Shown here piece by piece: positions 15,100 to 20,500 of a stretch of 40,645 bases of DNA; within the stretch, counting starts at the first letter, position 1, and each line of letters starts with the position of its first letter. The position numbers were made by a program, and so were the translations under genes. The notes under the pieces are model-generated. The model had not been told where the DNA came from. It saw nothing but the letters and a program-made list of their open reading frames with translations, and did not search any database. The stretch lies in NCBI GenBank assembly GCA_020059765.1, contig JAGVBM010000338.1, positions 1 to 40,645 of the forward strand, in the 5' to 3' direction. Origin of the DNA: Bacillota bacterium (GTDB taxonomy: Bacteria > Bacillota > Bacilli > Tumebacillales > Effusibacillaceae).

Positions 15100-15495
15100 C
15101 TATATTTTCACAATGTCAATCCCGACAGTGCGAAGTGCTGCGATACAAATCGCCTCCGGAGCAGTTGCCGCGTCCGCTGAAAATTCTTCAATGTCAAAAT
15201 CATCATGTTCATGATTTTCAAAACCGTGAAATCGCGTCAAATTACAATGCCATTTCCCGTCTGTCCCGTATAAAAGGCTCACGAATTCGAATTGATCTTT
15301 GATCTTCTCTATCACTTGCCAAGCGTATGATATTAATTCCGATGGTTTCCAAGCATCGTTCCAATGAACAAACTCATCGTTGGTGTTATACCAAAATCTC
15401 CCTAACGCTGTATCATGAACCTGCCACCCCATCACCTTTTCGGCGACGAGTGCATTCCGTTCAACCGGTGCCAACCGATCCCATTTATACATCAC
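15100..15495 (-). CDS. Phage ABA-sandwich domain protein (BC1872-like)
   Basis: 131 aa. Family hallmarks: NALVAEKVMGWQVHD at the N-terminus, WKPSELISYAWQVIEKI in the middle and the closing TAPEAICIAALRTVGID. These are the conserved phrases of the BC1872-type ABA-sandwich proteins of Firmicutes phages, whose molecular role is unknown. It overlaps the upstream gene by four bases. A G+C-rich stem-loop follows the stop, without a T-tract. Confidence 0.8.
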   Translation of the reverse strand: MMYKWDRLAPVERNALVAEKVMGWQVHDTALGRFWYNTNDEFVHWNDAWKPSELISYAWQVIEKIKDQFEFVSLLYGTDGKWHCNLTRFHGFENHEHDDFDIEEFSADAATAPEAICIAALRTVGIDIVKI

Positions 15496-15686
15496 GCAGT
15501 TTCACCACCCTCCAAAATCGCCGCGCGCTCCTTCCGCAGCATCTCAACTCGATCCATGATGTCCACCCTACGCCATGGAGATGTTTCTTTTCGTCCGAAT
15601 TCAGCTGCCAATCTCGCATGCTCGCGCGCAATATCGGAAAGGCGCCTCAGTTGGTCGTCTGGTAGCTGGTGGAGTTTTGTGTTCAT
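15492..15686 (-). CDS. 64-aa early protein
   Basis: MNTKLHQLPDDQLRRLSDIAREHARLAAEFG... is all helical and charged. Both ends overlap the neighbours by four bases, so it is part of the coupled early string. No domain recognised. Confidence 0.6.
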   Translation of the reverse strand: MNTKLHQLPDDQLRRLSDIAREHARLAAEFGRKETSPWRRVDIMDRVEMLRKERAAILEGGETA

Positions 15687-15880
15687 GCTGGCTCACCACT
15701 TTTCCAATTCTGGTTTTCTTGCGAAGCCATCCACGCATCCAGCGCGTCACGGCGGAATAGGATTTTTCGACGGACCCGGACGTGCGGGATCTGCTTTTGG
15801 CGGACCATATTGTAGATGGTGTCCGGGTGGCAGCCGATGTAGGCGGCGGCATCGGTGACGGTCATCGTGACTTTATCCAT
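15683..15880 (-). CDS. Excisionase-like HTH protein
   Basis: 65 aa from ATG 15880, with AGGTGG seven bases upstream; GTG 15886 is an alternative. The HTH_17/excisionase signature is clear: MTVTDAAAYIGCHPDTIYNMVRQKQIPHVRVRRKILFRRDALDAWM, a winged helix. Proteins of this type act as Xis, bending attP DNA for excision, or as small transcription regulators. It lies directly after the antirepressor in the lytic operon, so it would be made on induction, as expected for Xis. It is not beside the integrase, so the Xis role is plausible but not certain. Confidence 0.8.
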   Translation of the reverse strand: MDKVTMTVTDAAAYIGCHPDTIYNMVRQKQIPHVRVRRKILFRRDALDAWMASQENQNWKSGEPA

Positions 15881-15882
15881 GA

Positions 15883-16602
15883 TCACCCCACCTTTTGGTT
15901 CAACATCTTGTCTGCCACCCGGATCGCATCTTCCAGGCAGCCTGTTTTCGCGAGATATTCCGGGACCGATAGATCACGCAGCCCGTTTTTGAGTTTGAAG
16001 TTTTCGACCAACATCGTGATGTTCGTCCGATACGCTGTATTGTAGGCCGCCCGGAACTCATGCCAGGCTTGCGAAAATGTCAAACCTCTGTTGGCAGCAT
16101 ACTTCCGGATCATGGCGTTCAGCCGCTGCTGCAGATTGCCGAGGATATCGATCTTATCCATGTTGTCGATCCGGTGATGTGCGGCTTGCGCACGCTCCTC
16201 GATCTGTTCGACCTTGGTTTTCAACTCTTTGACAGATTGCGCTTGCATGATGATCAGGTCTTCAAGAGAGGTAGGCACCACATACACACCAGTTTTGCGA
16301 ATGTCCGGCAGAACTTCATGAGTAACCCACCGTTTGAACTGCTTCGCTTCTTGTTTGCGGCTGCCAAGCACCAAAGAATAGAGACCTGGTTCATTGACTG
16401 CGGCCATTTGTTGTGTTCCGCCAGGGGTGTCGGTTAAAACTACACCCTTTTCATCCTCATCAATCCGGTTAAGAGCATCCCGGCCGTTTGCAATCTCCAG
16501 AATGTCGCACACATCCCGGGCCACGAACCACGGTTCACCGTCTTTGATAACGGTGCGGAGCCGGGAACCGTTGTAATGGAAGATGTTTTGAAGTTGGTTC
16601 AC
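15883..16602 (-). CDS. Phage antirepressor (Bro-N plus ORF6C type)
   Basis: About 239 aa from GTG 16602, placed behind AAAGGAG; TTG 16620 upstream is a weaker choice. The N-terminal Bro-N domain (about residues 5-95) is recognisable: LRTVIKDGEPWFVARDVCDILEI...EKGVVLTDTPGG...VNEPGLYSLVLGSRKQEAKQFKRWVTHEVLPDIRKTG. The C-terminal part (about 120-235) is ORF6C-like, with RLNAMIRKYAANRG and FSQAWHEFRAAYNTAYR. Such proteins inactivate phage repressors or bind DNA to favour lytic growth. It is an early gene downstream of the Cro-like gene, so it would reinforce commitment to lysis. Confidence 0.9.
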   Translation of the reverse strand: MNQLQNIFHYNGSRLRTVIKDGEPWFVARDVCDILEIANGRDALNRIDEDEKGVVLTDTPGGTQQMAAVNEPGLYSLVLGSRKQEAKQFKRWVTHEVLPDIRKTGVYVVPTSLEDLIIMQAQSVKELKTKVEQIEERAQAAHHRIDNMDKIDILGNLQQRLNAMIRKYAANRGLTFSQAWHEFRAAYNTAYRTNITMLVENFKLKNGLRDLSVPEYLAKTGCLEDAIRVADKMLNQKVG

Positions 16603-16692
16603 GCTCTCATCTCCTTTCAAGGATTTTCCACCTTCCGCGCAGAATTGGTTTGTTGTCCAGACTTACCAATCGAAAGGGAAGGGGGTGACGAA

Positions 16693-16932
16693 ATGTACAA
16701 GTGCGCGTTGTGCACACACGAATTACAAAAGCTTACTCGTGGACCTTTTGAGGCCGAACACTTCTATGCTCTTCCGGCGCTAGAAGTCGATGACCAGGGA
16801 AGCTACTACAGATCTCAGGAAAGAAGTCTGTATTTGACCGCCTGGATGTGTCCCAACTGTAAAAACGTTCAATTCTTTGCTGCAAAAGCCACAGGAGAAA
16901 TTCAAGAAGGGCGTATTCGTTACAGCAAGTGA
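16693..16932 (+). CDS. Plus-strand zinc-ribbon moron
   Basis: 79 aa on the strand opposite its neighbours. ATG 16693 has GGGGGTGA upstream. CxxC pairs at C4/C7 and C53/C56 form a classical zinc ribbon (YKCALC and MCPNC). It converges with and overlaps the end of the 122-aa gene by 13 bases. Transcribed against the lytic operon, it may be expressed from the prophage. Function unknown. Confidence 0.65.
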   Translation: MYKCALCTHELQKLTRGPFEAEHFYALPALEVDDQGSYYRSQERSLYLTAWMCPNCKNVQFFAAKATGEIQEGRIRYSK

Positions 16933-17288
16933 TACCCATCAACCTGTGCAGCTATTGATTCCGAATCGACCAAACATTGTCCGCAAACTGGGCAAAACTT
17001 GAACAATGGGCTGTACTCTTTATTGCAAGATACACAGCTTTTGATAGCCGTCGTTGCAGCGGCGGCTTTTTCTTCCCTCAGCGAAATTTCCAATTGGTTC
17101 ATCTCACCCAGGAGCCGCTTTTCGACCTCTTTCGCGAACGCTGATTCAAAAGAGTTTTTCGAACGCATATACAACTCGTAGACAGCGTCTCTGGCAGCCC
17201 CGTAAGTGAACGAACTTTCTTTGATCTCTTCGAGCTTCCGCTGAACCAACTGATCGAAATGATTTTTTAATTCCTCCAATCCCTTCAC
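16920..17288 (-). CDS. Coiled-coil protein with C-terminal zinc ribbon
   Basis: 122 aa. Residues 1-80 are helical with charged heptads; residues 84-105 have CVSC and CPVCGQC, a zinc ribbon. The GTG start at 17288 is tight against its SD. Just upstream lies a copy of the 3' end of the Cro-like gene (see the direct repeat). It appears to have once followed cro directly. No specific function recognised. Confidence 0.6.
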   Translation of the reverse strand: MKGLEELKNHFDQLVQRKLEEIKESSFTYGAARDAVYELYMRSKNSFESAFAKEVEKRLLGEMNQLEISLREEKAAAATTAIKSCVSCNKEYSPLFKFCPVCGQCLVDSESIAAQVDGYHLL

Positions 17289-17291
17289 CCC

Positions 17292-17310
17292 CTACGCCGT
17301 GCTGGCGGAT
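17292..17310. repeat. Direct repeat, copy 1 of the cro 3' end
   Basis: CTACGCCGTGCTGGCGGAT here is identical to 17738-17756, which encodes the last residues and stop of the Cro-like protein. The flanks are also alike on both sides (GGATTGAT on one, a GGGGTGAA ribosome site on the other). This copy is non-coding. It suggests that the intervening 430 bases were inserted with duplication of the cro end. Confidence 0.75.
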
Positions 17311-17351
17311 TGATTAGCAGGCAATCCTCCCTTGGTGTCTAATCTTATAAT

Positions 17352-17558
17352 TAGGGCACCGTGTCATAAGGAGAGATGCCGTTTGTCAAAAGAAGTGATT
17401 TGTGCACAATGCGGTAAAACTTTCAGCCCTCCTGAAATGCTTTACCCGAGCGAAAATTTATTCCCAAGCAGTACCCTGTATCCAGTAAGCGAAGAATCAA
17501 AAACGACCTGCCCTGACTGTTTGAACCAAAAGTAGGAATCACCCGACACGGTGCCCTA
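17352..17558. repeat. 14-bp perfect inverted repeat enclosing a small gene
   Basis: TAGGGCACCGTGTC at 17352-17365 and its exact complement at 17545-17558 bracket the plus-strand 50-aa gene. In the plus transcript the arms would pair into a long hairpin with the gene in its loop; as DNA they resemble terminal inverted repeats of a tiny cassette. Confidence 0.7.
17383..17535 (+). CDS. 50-aa plus-strand zinc-knuckle protein
   Basis: Starts at TTG 17383, eight bases after AAGGAGA. It reads (M)SKEVICAQCGKTF..., with CAQC near residue 8 and CPDC near residue 44, a Cys4 knuckle. Between the pairs is the repeat-like stretch MLYPSENLFPSSTLYP. The peptide LYPSSTLYP also ends the tail hub protein of this phage; that family of Tyr-Pro repeats is common in Firmicutes phage tail proteins. 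TATAAT at 17346-17351 may be its -10 box. It is enclosed by a 14-bp inverted repeat and reads against the lytic operon. Confidence 0.6.
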   Translation: MSKEVICAQCGKTFSPPEMLYPSENLFPSSTLYPVSEESKTTCPDCLNQK

Positions 17559-17562
17559 CTTG

Positions 17563-17721
17563 TTACTTAACTTGCAGTTCCGCTATTGCCCGGTACAGCT
17601 CCGCGATTGCGTCTTCAATCTTTTGCAAGCGTTCCGGTGTAACAGGCGTTCCCTCTCGGATGACTTCTCCGTTTTCTCCAACAATGCGATCTTGCCATTG
17701 TGTCGGCTCATAGGTTTTCAC
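17563..17721 (-). CDS. 52-aa early protein
   Basis: Reads (M)KTYEPTQWQDRIVGENGEVI..., ending in an amphipathic helix IEDAIAELYRAIAELQVK. GTG 17721 follows AGAGGGGTG. It is the first gene after cro in the lytic operon and ends just before the inverted repeat at 17545-17558. It lies inside the segment flanked by the duplicated cro end. No family recognised. Confidence 0.55.
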   Translation of the reverse strand: MKTYEPTQWQDRIVGENGEVIREGTPVTPERLQKIEDAIAELYRAIAELQVK

Positions 17722-17737
17722 GTTTATTCACCCCTCT

Positions 17738-17756
17738 CTACGCCGTGCTGGCGGAT
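17738..17756. repeat. Direct repeat, copy 2 of the cro 3' end
   Basis: The 19 bases are identical to 17292-17310. This copy is the coding one, containing the stop and last codons of the Cro-like gene. The repeat carries an extra 9-base internal duplication on its cro side. Confidence 0.75.
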
Positions 17757-17983
17757 GTTGCGGATTGATCATTATGTCCTGATACATCACAATTGGTTTC
17801 AAAAAAAATCGTCCAGCTACAACCAACAGCAGATGCGATCTTTTTTGCGGTCTTGACGCTTACAGAATTTCCGTTTTCAGCTTTGGTAAGAGTAGATCTC
17901 TCCACACCCGCCCTCTCGGCTAATTGTTCTTGGGTTAAATCCATCTCATTCCTAAGATCAATCAGCCATTGTCTCCGCTTCAT
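17738..17983 (-). CDS. Cro-like XRE repressor
   Basis: 81 aa with an XRE helix-turn-helix over residues 3-55 (LIDLRNEMDLTQEQLAERAGVERSTLTKAENGNSVSVKTAKKIASAVG). ATG 17983 has AGAAGGTGG upstream. It is transcribed away from the longer repressor gene at 18150 across a shared operator region, the classical cro/cI layout. It is expressed from the strong early promoter at 18039-18067. It would repress the lysogenic promoter and permit lytic growth. The C-terminal tail is short and Ser/Thr/Ala-rich. Confidence 0.85.
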   Translation of the reverse strand: MKRRQWLIDLRNEMDLTQEQLAERAGVERSTLTKAENGNSVSVKTAKKIASAVGCSWTIFFETNCDVSGHNDQSATSASTA

Positions 17984-18021
17984 AATTCACCACCTTCTTT
18001 CAAATAATAGATATGGTTATT

Positions 18022-18039
18022 TTGTTCTGTATAATCACA
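18022..18039. promoter_or_regulatory. Immunity operator O1
   Basis: TTGTTCTGTATAATCACA. It covers the start-site side of the early promoter's -10 box, so repressor bound here would block initiation. Confidence 0.7.
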
Positions 18040-18067
18040 TTATATTGTTCTGTTTTATCACAGTCAA
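18039..18067 (-). promoter_or_regulatory. Early lytic promoter (P-cro)
   Basis: On the minus strand TTGACT (18062-18067) and TATAAT (18039-18044) are separated by exactly 17 bases, a near-consensus sigma-A promoter firing toward cro. The spacer is operator O2, and O1 lies immediately downstream, so it would be fully shut off by repressor. Confidence 0.8.
18045..18062. promoter_or_regulatory. Immunity operator O2
   Basis: TTGTTCTGTTTTATCACA matches O1 in 16 of 18 positions, 23 bases away. It coincides with the spacer between -35 and -10 of the early promoter. Confidence 0.7.
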
Positions 18068-18095
18068 TGCTTTTTGATATTTATCAGCACAAATA

Positions 18096-18124
18096 TTTTT
18101 TTGTGACGAAAAATCACATATAAT
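18096..18124 (+). promoter_or_regulatory. Repressor promoter (P-rep)
   Basis: A perfect TATAAT at 18119-18124 lies 26 bases before the repressor start. The -35 at 17-base spacing is a run of T's, so the promoter is weak without activation. Operator O3 fills the spacer. Confidence 0.55.
18101..18118. promoter_or_regulatory. Immunity operator O3
   Basis: TTGTGACGAAAAATCACA shares TTGT and ATCACA with O1 and O2 and has a perfect dyad TGTGA-N7-TCACA. Occupancy here would regulate the repressor's own promoter. Confidence 0.65.
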
Positions 18125-18149
18125 AAACAAGCAAAGGGGGTAGTACGTA

Positions 18150-18503
18150 GTGAGTTTGGGGTCGAGGTTAAAAGAATACCGCCGAATAAAAAAGGTGACT
18201 CAGGAACAATTATCGAATGACCTGAAAATTAACAGATCAACCTACGCCAAATACGAAACAAATGAAAATGAGCCTGATCTCGATACAATACAGAAACTTG
18301 CTGACTATTTTAGTGTTTCCATTAATGATTTGGTGGGAAAAAAACCAGAGAGTAACGTCTATGAGCTGTCCAAACAAAAAACTGAATTCATCATCAGAGA
18401 GATTGTGAAAAAGTACAACTTGGATCTAACAGAGGAAGGAATCAAGGAGAAGCTCGAAGCGATCATAAAGCTAGTCGTCGATGATTATAAGAGAAATAAT
18501 TAG
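18150..18503 (+). CDS. CI-like lysogeny repressor
   Basis: 117 aa with an XRE helix-turn-helix in residues 4-60 (LGSRLKEYRRIKKVTQEQLSNDLKINRSTYAKYETNENEPD...LADYFSVSINDLVGKK). A helical C-terminal part follows (TEFIIREIVKKYNLDLTEEGIKEKLEAIIKLVV). There is no peptidase S24 domain, so it cannot self-cleave in the way lambda CI does; phage 105-type repressors are also short. The start is GTG 18150 behind AAAGGGGG. It is divergent from cro across O1-O3. Its last 33 bases overlap an antisense small ORF fed by the riboswitch at 18603-18684. It has no obvious terminator of its own. Confidence 0.85.
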   Translation: MSLGSRLKEYRRIKKVTQEQLSNDLKINRSTYAKYETNENEPDLDTIQKLADYFSVSINDLVGKKPESNVYELSKQKTEFIIREIVKKYNLDLTEEGIKEKLEAIIKLVVDDYKRNN

Positions 18504-18587
18504 TTCGCGGAGTTGATCGGGGTTCAAGTTTGATAAGCATTCGGATGTCTCCATGATTTCACTGATTTTTGCCGAACATTCTGTCAT
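18471..18587 (-). CDS. 38-aa ORF downstream of the riboswitch
   Basis: MTECSAKISEIMETSECLSNLNPDQLRELIISLIIIDD, shown here in parts: an N-terminal MTECSAKISEIM segment, then a leucine/isoleucine-rich helix QLRELIISLIIID. The ATG at 18587 is 10 bases after AAAGGAGG, which directly abuts the 3' end of the aptamer. It is the first frame the riboswitch could control. The frame overlaps the 3' end of the repressor gene on the other strand by 33 bases. It resembles a small helical protein-interaction peptide (some likeness to Spo0E-type helices, without the SQELD motif). No homologue is recognised. Confidence 0.5.
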   Translation of the reverse strand: MTECSAKISEIMETSECLSNLNPDQLRELIISLIIIDD

Positions 18588-18602
18588 TTATGTACATCCT
18601 CC

Positions 18603-18684
18603 TTTGGCAGTTGGCTGGCCTGTCCGAACTGGAGTTAGCCCCTTTAACTTTGCGTCCCTGCCTTTCGGCAGGTTTGCCTTTTGG
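18603..18684 (-). promoter_or_regulatory. Cyclic-di-GMP-I (GEMM-I) riboswitch
   Basis: Read on the minus strand, the gap between the repressor and the second XRE gene has the conserved GEMM-I pieces in order. They are GGCAAACC (18671-18678), a P2 hairpin with a GAAA tetraloop, CCTGCCGAAAGGCAGG (18657-18672), and the invariant GACGCAAAG (18648-18656). A P3 arm follows with a CTAA internal loop that can serve as tetraloop receptor. The 3' strand closes with TGCC (18606-18609). By hand alignment the ligand-contacting position equivalent to G20 of the Vibrio Vc2 aptamer is G, favouring c-di-GMP over cGAMP. AAAGGAGG (18598-18605) directly follows, so control of translation is likely. No strong promoter is seen upstream. 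Confidence 0.85.
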
Positions 18685-18725
18685 TAAGTTTTGATTAAAA
18701 CTAAATATCACAAGAAGGTGTCTAT

Positions 18726-18974
18726 GTGGCTTTCAAAGTCGGTAGATGCCTGCTCCGGAAGCACCTGAGAGCAAGGGGTATGACGCAGCAAGATTTGGCG
18801 GATAGACTGGACATGCCTCGTTCGCAGATCTCCCAGTACAGCACGAACAGTCGAACCATGACATTGGAAACTGCAAAAACAATTGCTGCTGCTCTCAGAT
18901 GCGACATCGATGATCTGTACGAATGGATCGAGGTTCGGCCGACCAATCAGAGACGGGGCAGGCGCAATGAGTAG
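18726..18974 (+). CDS. Second XRE-family regulator, near int
   Basis: 82 aa. Residues 4-65 are an XRE helix-turn-helix (LRKHLRARGMTQQDLADRLDMPRSQISQYSTNSRTMTLETAKTIAAALRCDIDDLYEW). GTG 18726 has AGAAGGTG upstream. It lies between the repressor and the integrase on the same strand. The riboswitch region fills its leader on the opposite strand. Close relatives of this short Xre type are often the second regulator of a lysogeny module and may control integrase or antagonise the repressor. A 7-bp stem-loop (18969-18986) covers its stop codon. Confidence 0.8.
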   Translation: MAFKVGRCLLRKHLRARGMTQQDLADRLDMPRSQISQYSTNSRTMTLETAKTIAAALRCDIDDLYEWIEVRPTNQRRGRRNE

Positions 18975-19060
18975 GTGTTCCTACTCTCCGACGAATGTTA
19001 CTAGGTAGTTAACATTAAAAGCCACTGGCAAAATATTCTTTATTTATATTGTGGAATAAG

Positions 19061-19066
19061 TATAAT
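19061..19066 (+). promoter_or_regulatory. Candidate -10 box upstream of integrase
   Basis: A perfect TATAAT sits 157 bases before the integrase start. No good -35 is seen at standard spacing, so the assignment is weak. The run from here to the ATG could be the integrase leader. Confidence 0.35.
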
Positions 19067-19099
19067 ACCGCTTGAATGAGTTTGCTAGTCCTAATTCAT

Positions 19100-19119
19100 G
19101 TCGAAAATAGTCGAAAATA
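19100..19119. repeat. Tandem 10-bp repeat
   Basis: GTCGAAAATA occurs twice in direct succession, spaced one helical turn. It is in the leader region of the integrase and could be a paired binding site for a regulator such as the XRE protein. Confidence 0.5.
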
Positions 19120-19162
19120 CTGGTAATTTCGTCCAATCTGTCGGCTGTAATACGATTATATG

Positions 19163-19176
19163 CGAACGTTTGTTCG
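19163..19176. promoter_or_regulatory. LexA (DinR) box
   Basis: CGAACGTTTGTTCG fits the Gram-positive SOS operator CGAAC-N4-GTTCG exactly, and 13 of 14 positions of the stricter B. subtilis consensus. It lies 47 bases before the integrase ATG. Host LexA could therefore silence int until DNA damage. Confidence 0.65.
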
Positions 19177-19222
19177 TAGTCAACCGAATATTTTATGGTA
19201 TTTTTTGTATGGAGGGGTATAT

Positions 19223-20443
19223 ATGGCAAGCGTTCAAAGGCGAGGAAAAAATTCTTTTCTTTTGGTTGTTGAGGTTGGCTACGATGCGGACGGCAATCGG
19301 ATCAGACGGACAAAAACCGTGCACGTGAAGAAAAAGAGCGAAGCTGAGAAAGAGCTTGCAAAATTCGTGGCCGAGATCGAGGCCGGTGAGTATATCGCGC
19401 CAGAGAAAATGACGTTCCGATATTTCGCGGAAAATGAGTGGTTGAAAAAGTTTGCGGAAAAGAAATACTCTGCCAGGAACTTGAAAAATGAAATGAGCCG
19501 GTTGAACGCGCATATCCTTCCTGTTTTCGGGCACATGAAACTGGATCAGATCAAAACGATCCATATCGTGAACTTCATAAATGATCTCGAAAATGAAGGT
19601 CGAAAAGATGGGAGAGGCACACAATTGTCTGGTTCCACTCTATTGAACATCTATAAAACACTGGGTAGTATCCTTTTCAAAGCCACCGAATGGAGATTGA
19701 TACCTAAAAACCCGATGGAGGGCGTGGATCGTCCTAAAGTTCAGAAGAAGAAAATGAACTTTTACGATGAAAAAGAAGCGGCTGCCGTCATCAATGCACT
19801 CTATCAAGAGCCGGATACATGGCGGTTATTTTTTCTCGGTGCTATGTTGGGAGGATTTCGGCGCGGAGAGTTGCTTGCTTTGGAGTGGCCGGATGTGAAT
19901 TTCGAGGAAAATACCATCATGGTCAACAAAAGTATTTCGTTGACGGAAAACGGACAAGCCGTTGAAGGGAAGCCAAAAACAGAGGAGTCTGAAGGCATAG
20001 TGATTATGCCGGAATGGTATATGCAGGAGTTAAAAAGTTTTCACCTGACATGGGAAAAAGAAAAATCGGATGCCGGTGATGAATGGGAGGGTGGGAATAG
20101 GCAATTTATTTTTCATAACGGACTCGGCGAACCGTACTATTTCACGACACCAACATCGACTTGGAGAAAGTTCTTGCAACGTCATGGACTCAAACCGATT
20201 CGTCTGCACGATCTGAGGCACACTGCAGCTACATTGATCATCGAAGCAGGCATACAGGCGGGAGCAGATGCAAACATCACTCTAAAAGCCGTTCAGGAGC
20301 GTCTGCGACATACTAAGTATCAAACCACTGCAGATTTTTATGCGCACGTCTCTAAAAGAGCAAGCAAAGAGGTTGCGGCAGCACTTGATAAATTCAATCC
20401 GAAAAAATCCGTCAACAATTCGTCAACAAACGGAAAATCGTAG
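19223..20443 (+). CDS. int: Tyrosine integrase
   Basis: 406 aa from ATG 19223, five bases after GGAGGGG; the frame is open upstream but has no ribosome site there. The domains are an N-terminal AP2-like arm-binding domain (about 1-48), a core-binding SAM-like domain (about 62-165) and the catalytic domain (about 178-380). All catalytic residues are present: R213 in GGFRRGELL, H329 and R332 in RLHDLRHTAA, H363 in RLRHTKYQTT, and nucleophile Y373 in DFYAHV. It is of the phage type that integrates at tRNA genes. The attP core follows 58 bases after the stop, and one arm-site repeat lies within the 3' end of the gene. Confidence 0.95.
   Translation: MASVQRRGKNSFLLVVEVGYDADGNRIRRTKTVHVKKKSEAEKELAKFVAEIEAGEYIAPEKMTFRYFAENEWLKKFAEKKYSARNLKNEMSRLNAHILPVFGHMKLDQIKTIHIVNFINDLENEGRKDGRGTQLSGSTLLNIYKTLGSILFKATEWRLIPKNPMEGVDRPKVQKKKMNFYDEKEAAAVINALYQEPDTWRLFFLGAMLGGFRRGELLALEWPDVNFEENTIMVNKSISLTENGQAVEGKPKTEESEGIVIMPEWYMQELKSFHLTWEKEKSDAGDEWEGGNRQFIFHNGLGEPYYFTTPTSTWRKFLQRHGLKPIRLHDLRHTAATLIIEAGIQAGADANITLKAVQERLRHTKYQTTADFYAHVSKRASKEVAAALDKFNPKKSVNNSSTNGKS
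20409..20428. repeat. Arm-type integrase site (P arm)
   Basis: CCGTCAACAATTCGTCAACA, itself two GTCAACA units. Its near-identical partner (one mismatch) is at 20661-20680 on the other side of the attP core. The spacing and symmetry around the core match arm sites bound by the integrase N-terminal domain. It overlaps the end of the integrase gene. Confidence 0.65.
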
Positions 20444-20461
20444 ACATTCAGCCGTTCATAC

Positions 20462-20491
20462 AAAAAAAGAAAAAACCTTGATTCCTCAAGG
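20462..20491 (-). terminator. Terminator facing the integrase gene
   Basis: CCTTGA-TTCC-TCAAGG is a tight hairpin, followed on the minus strand by a run of T's. It would stop minus-strand transcripts that cross attP before they run antisense into int. Confidence 0.75.
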
Positions 20492-20500
20492 GTTTAACGG

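Noticed and set aside
18603..18684. A plus-strand terminator for the repressor gene
   Set aside because: The plus-strand hairpin lacks a proper T-run. The minus-strand conserved riboswitch sequences explain the structure better.
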